A stretch of DNA of 12,797 bases from NCBI GenBank assembly GCA_003248805.1, contig QFQY01000088.1, forward strand, positions 1 to 12,797. Direction: 5' to 3'. Made by a program: the position numbers and the translations under genes. Of the stretch, positions 7,393-12,797 are shown piece by piece. Position 1 is the first letter of the stretch. Each line of letters opens with the position of its first letter. Below the pieces are notes generated by a model that had not been told where the DNA came from, did not search any database, and worked only from the letters and a program-made list of their open reading frames with translations. The stretch is from Chelatococcus sp. (GTDB taxonomy: Bacteria; Pseudomonadota; Alphaproteobacteria; Rhizobiales; Beijerinckiaceae).

Positions 7393-7614
7393 ATGACCGA
7401 ACAGCTGAAACCCGGAACGGATGTGAGCTGGGCCTGGGGCGCGCATCGCGCCAAGGGCCGTGTCGAGCAGGTCTTCACCAGCCCGGTGAGCCGGACGATC
7501 CGTGGCACGCGCGTGCGCCGCAACGCCTCGCCGGAGAACCCGGCCTATCTGGTGACGCAGCCCAATGGCGGCTACGCGCTGAAATCGCACAGCGAGCTGG
7601 AGCGGCTGCAATAG
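7393..7614 (+). CDS. DUF2945 / hypervirulence-associated Tudor-domain family small protein
   Basis: A 73-residue protein matching the DUF2945 pattern: LKPGTDVSWAWGAHRAKG at the start, a central TIRGTRVRRNASPENPAYLV, and a final ALKSHSELERL. The fold is expected to be a small Tudor/SH3-like beta barrel. The family name comes from a fungal protein, and the bacterial function is unknown, so none is assigned. An in-frame GTG at 7381 would add four residues, but the ATG at 7393 has GGAG (7383-7386) at 6 nt and is preferred. The stop codon lies 8 nt from the stop codon of the convergent restriction-modification gene, leaving no room for a terminator between them. Confidence 0.87.
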   Translation: MTEQLKPGTDVSWAWGAHRAKGRVEQVFTSPVSRTIRGTRVRRNASPENPAYLVTQPNGGYALKSHSELERLQ

Positions 7615-7622
7615 GGTGAGCC

Positions 7623-10600
7623 TTACCCGAAAGCCGCGATCTGCCGCGAGAAGCTGACGCCGCCGTCGCCGGTCGAGACCTCGCCGACCCGCGCGAGCGA
7701 GACCAGGATCTCGCGGACGGCCCTCTCGACGCGCTTGCCCTGGCGGAATCGGCTGGCGATGTCGCCGGCGTCGAGCGGGCGCGGCGCAGTCGCCAGAGCC
7801 GCCAGCACGGCCGCCACGCGCTCGACCGCATCGGCCGGAAAGCCTGGCCGGCCGGCCGCCATGGGCAGCGCCGCGACCAGCGCCTCGGCCTCGATCTGCT
7901 CGCCCGTCTGGCCGGGCTTGCCGAAGCGCGGGCGCTGATAGTCTGGCCTGAGCCAGCGCACCTCGCCGCGCGCCTCCTGCCGGGCACGCTCGCGGTTGAG
8001 AGCGACGAGGCGGGCCAGAATCTCGTCGTCGGACAAGTCGTTCGCCCAGCCATAGGCAGCGGCCACGGCGGCATCGATGGCGTCGTGATGCTCGTTCAGG
8101 ATCAGCACGAGGCCCCGGTCGCGGATATCCGTCTCGGCGGGGGTGAGCGCGCGGCCGGCGCGGATCGCCTCGCGAACATTGTAGAGCCGGGTCAGCGTCA
8201 GGTCCGGGTGGTCGGCCAGAACCTGCCGCCGCAGCGCGTCGAGCGCCTCGGCCGGCCGACGGATCGCTTCCTTCTGCGGCTCCGAGGCGTCGGGGAAGGG
8301 GAAAGGGTCGAAGCAGCGGGACTTGGAATAGCGCGGGCGATCCTCCAGCGTACCCCCTTGATGCAAGCACCAGTTGACGTGAGGGCGCGACGACAGCACG
8401 CCGAGATGGAAGGCGTCGGACAGCGCGACCGCCACCAGCATGTTGTCGGGCAGGATCGACGCATCGAGAAACTGGAAGACGCGGTGCTTCGCCGTCTCGA
8501 CCGTGGCGATGTAGCGTTGCAGATGGGCGAGGGCAGGGCGAAGCTCCCGGCGGGGCTCGCCGAAAGTCCACCAGTTCAGGCGATAGCCGTCGCGTCGGTT
8601 CGCGTCGCGGCCGATGACCTTTCCGTCCGCGTCCTTTTCCTCCTTCACCGTCCGCTTGACGTGCTGGTAGACCTCCGGGAAGCGCTCGCGCACCTGCTCC
8701 ACGGTCAGCCCGAACAGGTCGATGACCATGACCTCGCGGGCGCGCGCCATCAGGTCGCGGCCGTTGCGATAAGGCCGGATGTGGTCTTCGAGACCGGGCC
8801 GGCGGCCGAGACCGAGCGCCTGGGCTTCGGCCAATGTCACGATGAACCCGGAGCCGTGCAGCGACATTCCACGCGAACAGAGACCGTCACTGGCGCGCAG
8901 AGCGGTCGTCAGACTCAGATCCACCCCGATCGTCAGGTCGGCATGGATCCGCCCGGTCCGCTCGGTCAACTCGATCTCCGGCTGGTCCGTGTCGAGCGCG
9001 GCCTCCGAGATCACTTCGCGCAGGCGTCCCTCATGCGCTCCCGCCTGTGCGACCGTCATGGCGATCCGCACGGCGGCGGCATCCTTGCCGGCCCTCGTCC
9101 AGGGATGGTCGGCGATCGCCATGACCAGCGAGAGCGGGCGCCGGCTCGTCAGGTGCCGCTCCACCGTGCGGCGCTGGAAGAGCTGCGTGATCGAATTGGT
9201 GGTGACGAAGCCGAAGCGCCGCAGCGGCGTTCCCGGCCGTGTCAGCAGTTCGGCCGCGCGATCCCACCAGTACATCACGAAGTCGGCGCTTTCGTTCATC
9301 TGCGGATGCGCGGCCCACAACGCCTCGGCATAGGCGTCGCCGAGCCGGGCGCGCAGGTCCTTGCCGCCGATGAAGGGCGGGTTACCGACGATGAACGCGG
9401 CCTCCGGCCAGGGCGGCCGGCGCGGATTCGGCAGGGCCTCCCGGCCGTTCGCCCATTGCGGGATCGGCCAGCCATCCCAGTCCAGCACGGCATCGCGCTT
9501 GTGGATGTGGTCGAGCTTTTCGAGGATCGGCTCGCGCGGCGCATAGCCCCGCGTCCTGAAATGCCATTGCAGATGGCCGATCCAGAGCACGAGATCGGCG
9601 ATGGCGACCGCGCGCCGGTTCGTGTCCATGCCGAGGAACTGGTGCGGCCCGACATAGCGGAGCCCGAAGCCGCCGAGCCTCTCGCGGCTGCCGAGTTCGC
9701 CGGCGGCGTCCAGCACCTCGCCTTCGAGCTTCTTCATCAGCTCCTGCGCGACATGGAGGAAATTGCCCGTCCCGCAGGCGGGGTCGAGCACCCGCGTCCC
9801 GCACAGGGTCTCGTGGAAGCCCTCGACCAGCGCCAGCGCCTTGCGGCCGTCGCCATGGTCGCGCGCCTGCTGGGCGGCGCCGAGCACGGCGCGCCAGTCC
9901 TCGCGCAGCGGGCCGATCACCGTCTCGACCACCAGTCGCTCGACATAGGCGCGCGGGGTGTAATGGGCGCCCAGGCGGGCGCGCTCCTTCGGATCGAGCG
10001 CCTGCTCCAGCAGCGTGCCGAAGATGGCGGGCTCGACCTCCTTCCAGTCGTGCTCGGCGGCGGCGAGCAATTCGCCGATCTCCTCGCGGCCGAGCGGGAA
10101 GACGCGCGCATCCTCGTAGAGCTTGCCGTTGAAGCGCTTCATGCGCTCGCGCACGGCGGTCGAGTACTCGCCCTTGTCCATCGCCCGCCACAGCTCCGAG
10201 ACCAGCGGCAGGAAGGAGGCGGGGTCGTCGCGGCATTCGCGCAGCAGCGTCTTGAACGCGTCCTTGCGGATCAGCTCGACATCCTCGGCGAACATCGTGA
10301 ACAGGCAGCGCATCAGGAACAGCGCCACCTCCTCGGGATCGTGCTCGCGCTCCAGCGCCTTCGAGACGGCGGCCAGCCGCCCGGCGATGCCGCGTGTGAC
10401 CCGCGCCGCGTGCCGGGTCGGGTCCAGGGTCTGCGGCCGGGTCCAGATCGCCGCGATGCGCTCGCGGATTTCGGGCCGGCGCAGGTCGTCGAGATAGACG
10501 CGGTAGCCCTGCCGGTCGGGAAACTGGACGTAGTTTTTTCCCTGCCCGGTGAAGTCGGCATAGAACTCGAAGCAGTGCCCGACATCGCAGATGATCAGGA

Positions 10601-11063
10601 AGGGCGGCCAGCCATGCGCCGCCGGCAGCGCCTTGGCGTAGTCCTCCGCCTGGCGCCGCGCGTTCAGCATCAGCACGTCCCAGGCCCGGTCGGCCCCGCG
10701 CCGCCCGCGTGGCCCGGCCGGCTCGACGAAGGGCAGGGCGCCCTGTGCCGGCAGCACCTCCTTGCTCTGGCCTTTCAGCCGGCTCTGCTTGGCCTCCAGC
10801 ACGAAGGCGGACTTCTTGTAGAGGTCGATCCGCCCGACGGAGCCCGCTCCGGCGGAATCGGCGAAGCGCACAGGATATTCGAAGCGATAGGTCACCGCCT
10901 CGCGGTCGCTGGTCGGCGGTTCCGGCTGGTCGACCCCGATCAGCGCGCAGAACTCGTTGAGGAACTGGGCATAGGCCGCCCGCTCGGCCCCTTCCGACGC
11001 GCTCCAGCGCGCGATGAAGGCGGCGACGGTCGTGTCGCCTCCCTCAGCCCGGCCCCTCGACAT
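7623..11063 (-). CDS. Single-chain restriction-modification enzyme, MmeI-like type IIG/IIL (DNA adenine methyltransferase with N-terminal nuclease motif)
   Basis: A 1146-residue protein predicted to both methylate adenine at a specific site and cut unmodified DNA, i.e. a one-gene defence against foreign DNA. Visible order: N-terminal nuclease-like domain with the motif RIDLYKKSAFVLEAKQ, giving D80-X9-E90-X-K92, the spacing reported for MmeI; a helical linker (about 200-350); LGAHYTPRAYVERLV (364-378); SAM-binding motif I DPACGTGNFL (427-436); GMDTNRRAVAIADLVLW (478-494); and catalytic NPPF (561-564) typical of N6-adenine enzymes. A probable target-recognition region follows (about 700-920), then a helical C-terminal part (about 930-1040) and an extra tail (1041-1146) not expected in MmeI, which is about 920 residues. 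The ATG at 11063 has GAGAGG at 5 nt, an excellent start. No separate specificity, methylase or control gene is adjacent. A methyltransferase-only role is the main alternative, but the intact nuclease motif argues against it. Confidence 0.85.
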   Translation of the reverse strand: MSRGRAEGGDTTVAAFIARWSASEGAERAAYAQFLNEFCALIGVDQPEPPTSDREAVTYRFEYPVRFADSAGAGSVGRIDLYKKSAFVLEAKQSRLKGQSKEVLPAQGALPFVEPAGPRGRRGADRAWDVLMLNARRQAEDYAKALPAAHGWPPFLIICDVGHCFEFYADFTGQGKNYVQFPDRQGYRVYLDDLRRPEIRERIAAIWTRPQTLDPTRHAARVTRGIAGRLAAVSKALEREHDPEEVALFLMRCLFTMFAEDVELIRKDAFKTLLRECRDDPASFLPLVSELWRAMDKGEYSTAVRERMKRFNGKLYEDARVFPLGREEIGELLAAAEHDWKEVEPAIFGTLLEQALDPKERARLGAHYTPRAYVERLVVETVIGPLREDWRAVLGAAQQARDHGDGRKALALVEGFHETLCGTRVLDPACGTGNFLHVAQELMKKLEGEVLDAAGELGSRERLGGFGLRYVGPHQFLGMDTNRRAVAIADLVLWIGHLQWHFRTRGYAPREPILEKLDHIHKRDAVLDWDGWPIPQWANGREALPNPRRPPWPEAAFIVGNPPFIGGKDLRARLGDAYAEALWAAHPQMNESADFVMYWWDRAAELLTRPGTPLRRFGFVTTNSITQLFQRRTVERHLTSRRPLSLVMAIADHPWTRAGKDAAAVRIAMTVAQAGAHEGRLREVISEAALDTDQPEIELTERTGRIHADLTIGVDLSLTTALRASDGLCSRGMSLHGSGFIVTLAEAQALGLGRRPGLEDHIRPYRNGRDLMARAREVMVIDLFGLTVEQVRERFPEVYQHVKRTVKEEKDADGKVIGRDANRRDGYRLNWWTFGEPRRELRPALAHLQRYIATVETAKHRVFQFLDASILPDNMLVAVALSDAFHLGVLSSRPHVNWCLHQGGTLEDRPRYSKSRCFDPFPFPDASEPQKEAIRRPAEALDALRRQVLADHPDLTLTRLYNVREAIRAGRALTPAETDIRDRGLVLILNEHHDAIDAAVAAAYGWANDLSDDEILARLVALNRERARQEARGEVRWLRPDYQRPRFGKPGQTGEQIEAEALVAALPMAAGRPGFPADAVERVAAVLAALATAPRPLDAGDIASRFRQGKRVERAVREILVSLARVGEVSTGDGGVSFSRQIAAFG

Positions 11064-11212
11064 GACTGCCTCTCAGGTTGTCTATAAACAGTTAATGCAA
11101 CCTAAGATTGAGTTTTAACTCCTGTCAACTGCTGTCAACTCCTGTCATCAATCGGCTGGAACGAGCGCGGACGCCTCTCGCATCGGGTGGCTTTCCGCCC
11201 CATATTGCGGCC
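11064..11212. promoter_or_regulatory. Divergent promoter region between the restriction-modification gene and uvrB
   Basis: This spacer must contain the start signals for both divergent genes. About 11075-11150 is strikingly AT-rich for this genome (around 40% GC by hand count). On the minus strand the ribosome-binding sequence GAGAGG (11074-11069) precedes the restriction-modification ATG, and a TATAGA hexamer (11086-11081) is a possible -10 element without a good -35 partner. Two perfect TTGACA hexamers read on the minus strand (11138-11133 and 11128-11123) lie in the tandem repeat, but the 16-18 nt spaced -10 candidates below them are poor. On the plus strand no ribosome-binding site precedes the uvrB ATG. 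CATATT (11201-11206) is the only weak -10 candidate, which would give an almost leaderless message. Confidence 0.55.
11110..11148. promoter_or_regulatory. Tandem 10-bp direct repeats with overlapping inverted repeat (candidate operator)
   Basis: Three head-to-tail copies with an exact 10-bp period are present: CTGTCAA (11122-11128), CTGTCAA (11132-11138) and CTGTCAT (11142-11148). The full units AACTCCTGTC, AACTGCTGTC and AACTCCTGTC cover 11117-11146. The first unit overlaps a perfect inverted repeat, GAGTT-TT-AACTC (11110-11121). Tandem half-sites one helical turn apart are typical of OmpR/PhoB-family regulators. The half-site matches the PhoB half-site CTGTCAT at 6-7 of 7 positions, but a classical pho box has an 11-bp period. 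Read on the minus strand, two copies supply TTGACA hexamers, so binding here could block or activate the restriction-modification promoter. The identity of any binder is inference. Confidence 0.6.
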
Positions 11213-12797
11213 ATGTCCAAGACCTCCGACGACACCGCCGCGAAGCCCAAAGCTGCCAAGCCGGCTGCCGCGAAGAAGCCCGCCTCCGCGCGCACGCCGA
11301 ACTCCAAGGCGTCCAAGCCCGAGCTGAAGCCGCTCGAGGGCTATCTCGCCGACCTGCTGAACCCGGCCATCAACCGCGGCACGGCGGTGCCGGGTGGAGC
11401 GGCCGGCTTCAGGGACACCCCCCAGGCCGGCTACGAGGCGAAGCCGAGCTATGCTACGGAGCGGCCCGGCGGCGAGGAGAGGCCCAAGCGCAAGCTCTCG
11501 AAGAAGGCGGATTCGGCCTTCGCCGGGGCCGAGGGGGCGGCGGCCGCGACCGCGACCTCGCTGCAGGCGCTGCTGGAAACCGGCAGCCCCTTCATCCAGC
11601 CCGGCAAGCCCTGGACGCCGCACCGGCCCGAGCGCCCCGAGAAATCGGAAGGCGGCATCGCCTTCAAGATGGTCTCGGAGTTCCAGCCCTCCGGCGACCA
11701 GCCGACCGCCATCGCCGATCTCGTCGACGGCATCAGCCGGCAGGAGCGCGACCAGGTGCTGCTCGGCGTCACCGGCTCGGGCAAGACCTTCACCATGGCG
11801 AAGGTGATCGAGGAGACGCAGCGCCCGGCGCTGATCCTGGCGCCGAACAAGACGCTCGCCGCGCAGCTCTATGGCGAGTTCAAGAGCTTCTTCCCCGACA
11901 ACGCGGTCGAGTACTTCGTCTCCTATTACGACTACTACCAGCCCGAGGCCTATGTGCCGCGCTCGGACACCTATATCGAGAAGGAATCCTCGATCAACGA
12001 GCAGATCGACCGCATGCGCCACGCCGCGACGCGCTCTTTGCTCGAACGCGACGACGTCATCATCGTCGCCAGCGTCTCCTGCATCTACGGTATCGGCTCG
12101 GTCGAGACCTATACGGCGATGACCTTCTCGGTGAAGCTCGGCGAGCGCATCGAGCAGCGCCAGCTCATCGCCGATCTGGTCGCGCTCCAGTACAAGCGCA
12201 CCCAGCACGATTTCGCCCGCGGCACCTTCCGCGTGCGCGGCGACGTCATCGAGCTGTTCCCGGCGCACTATGAGGACCGCGCCTGGCGCATCGGCCTGTT
12301 CGGCGACGAGGTCGAGAGCATCGCGGAATTCGACCCGCTGACCGGGCAGAAGACCGGCGAGCTCGAATTCATCAAGGTCTACGGCAATTCGCACTACACC
12401 ACGCCGCGCCCGACGCTGACCCAGGCGGTGAAGTCGATCAAGGAGGAATTGCGTGGAAGGTTGGATGAACTGAACAGGATGGGCCGCTTCCTCGAGGCAC
12501 AGCGGCTCGACCAGCGCACCACCTTCGACATCGAGATGATCGAGGCCACCGGCTCCTGCAACGGCATCGAGAACTATTCGCGCTATCTCACCGGCCGCAA
12601 GCCGGGCGAGCCGCCGCCGACCTTGTTCGAATACCTGCCCGACAACGCCCTCGTTTTCACCGACGAGAGCCATGTCACCGTGCCGCAGATCGGCGGCATG
12701 TATCGCGGCGACTTCCGCCGCAAGGCGACGCTGGCCGAATACGGCTTCCGCCTGCCCTCCTGCATGGACAACCGGCCGCTGCGCTTCGAGGAATGGG
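11213..12797 (+). CDS. uvrB: Excinuclease ABC subunit UvrB (3' truncated by window edge; long N-terminal extension)
   Basis: UvrB is the damage-verifying helicase-like subunit of nucleotide excision repair, loaded by UvrA and recruiting UvrC. 528 residues are visible before the right edge. The conserved UvrB body starts only near residue 150 (FKMVSEFQPSGDQPTAI), followed by Walker A GVTGSGKT (185-192), ALILAPNKTLAAQLYGEFK (206-224), the damage-probing beta-hairpin region YYDYYQPEAYVPRSDTYIEK (238-257), SVSCIYGIGS (287-296), and Walker B-type DESH (484-487) followed by VTVPQIGGMYRGD. The first 150 residues are Lys/Ala/Pro-rich, poorly structured in appearance, and absent from E. coli UvrB. The frame contains no earlier plausible start than the ATG at 11213, which lacks a ribosome-binding site; an ATG at codon 153 (11669) lies inside the conserved domain and would be too short. 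Confidence 0.95.
   Translation, partial: MSKTSDDTAAKPKAAKPAAAKKPASARTPNSKASKPELKPLEGYLADLLNPAINRGTAVPGGAAGFRDTPQAGYEAKPSYATERPGGEERPKRKLSKKADSAFAGAEGAAAATATSLQALLETGSPFIQPGKPWTPHRPERPEKSEGGIAFKMVSEFQPSGDQPTAIADLVDGISRQERDQVLLGVTGSGKTFTMAKVIEETQRPALILAPNKTLAAQLYGEFKSFFPDNAVEYFVSYYDYYQPEAYVPRSDTYIEKESSINEQIDRMRHAATRSLLERDDVIIVASVSCIYGIGSVETYTAMTFSVKLGERIEQRQLIADLVALQYKRTQHDFARGTFRVRGDVIELFPAHYEDRAWRIGLFGDEVESIAEFDPLTGQKTGELEFIKVYGNSHYTTPRPTLTQAVKSIKEELRGRLDELNRMGRFLEAQRLDQRTTFDIEMIEATGSCNGIENYSRYLTGRKPGEPPPTLFEYLPDNALVFTDESHVTVPQIGGMYRGDFRRKATLAEYGFRLPSCMDNRPLRFEEW

Noticed and set aside
8085..11087. A 1000-codon open frame on the plus strand, antisense to the restriction-modification gene
   Set aside because: Its translation is dominated by Arg, Gln, Asp, His, Ala and Gly without domain-like motifs, the usual signature of the antisense frame of a GC-rich gene. 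The minus-strand frame has clear enzyme motifs and a strong ribosome-binding site.
11122..11148. Calling the tandem CTGTCA repeats a true pho box
   Set aside because: The half-sites match, but the period is 10 bp and not the 11 bp of characterised pho boxes, and neither neighbouring gene is a known Pho regulon member. It is kept as a candidate operator only.
11064..11212. LexA (SOS) box for uvrB
   Set aside because: No GAAC-N7-GAAC or GTTC-N7-GTTC pattern of the alphaproteobacterial type was found in the spacer.
11135..12673. A 512-codon minus-strand open frame opposite uvrB
   Set aside because: The opposite strand encodes intact UvrB motifs; the composition (Leu, Arg, Asp, Gly, Val repeats) is typical of antisense translation.

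Overview
The window comes from a GC-rich alphaproteobacterium, most likely a member of the Rhizobiales/Hyphomicrobiales. This rests on the coding bias toward G or C at third positions, the pst-phoU-phoB gene order, palindromic intergenic repeats of a style common in that order, and the protein sequences. Genus cannot be fixed from the sequence alone; a Bosea-like or related lineage is a guess.

Left half (1-5447, all + strand): a phosphate-uptake and phosphate-sensing cluster. It starts inside pstS (periplasmic phosphate-binding protein; only the signal peptide and a few mature residues are missing), followed by pstC and pstA (the two permease subunits), pstB (ATPase), phoU (signalling regulator) and phoB (response regulator). 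PstSCAB imports phosphate. PhoU links transporter status to the sensor kinase PhoR, and PhoB is the DNA-binding output. phoR is not in the window and may lie upstream. The spacers pstC/pstA, pstA/pstB and pstB/phoU are 14-32 nt. The spacers pstS/pstC, phoU/phoB and phoB/ynfA are 120-179 nt and hold palindromic repeats.

Middle (5448-7614): a minus-strand YnfA-family small membrane protein, divergent across a 229-bp spacer (with a large nested palindrome) from a plus-strand FAD-dependent flavoprotein of the PP_4765/HI0933 type and a small DUF2945 (Tudor-like) protein.

Right part (7623-11063, minus strand): a 1146-residue single-chain restriction-modification enzyme of the MmeI-like (type IIG/IIL) kind. 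It has an N-terminal D-X9-E-X-K nuclease motif, an N6-adenine methyltransferase core and an extra C-terminal segment. Its gene ends 8 nt from the convergent DUF2945 gene. Its upstream region is a strikingly AT-rich patch carrying three head-to-tail copies of a CTGTCA-type 10-bp repeat. Divergent from it on the + strand is uvrB (nucleotide excision repair), running off the right edge, with a Lys/Ala-rich N-terminal extension of about 150 residues. 

Most of the window is core metabolism and repair. The most noteworthy items are the standalone restriction-modification enzyme, the tandem repeat in its divergent promoter region (half-site resembling that of PhoB but with 10-bp instead of 11-bp spacing), and the palindromes placed at expression-relevant points of the pst-pho cluster. 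No tRNA, rRNA, CRISPR array, insertion sequence or riboswitch was recognised, and no stretch above 300 bases lacks a gene.
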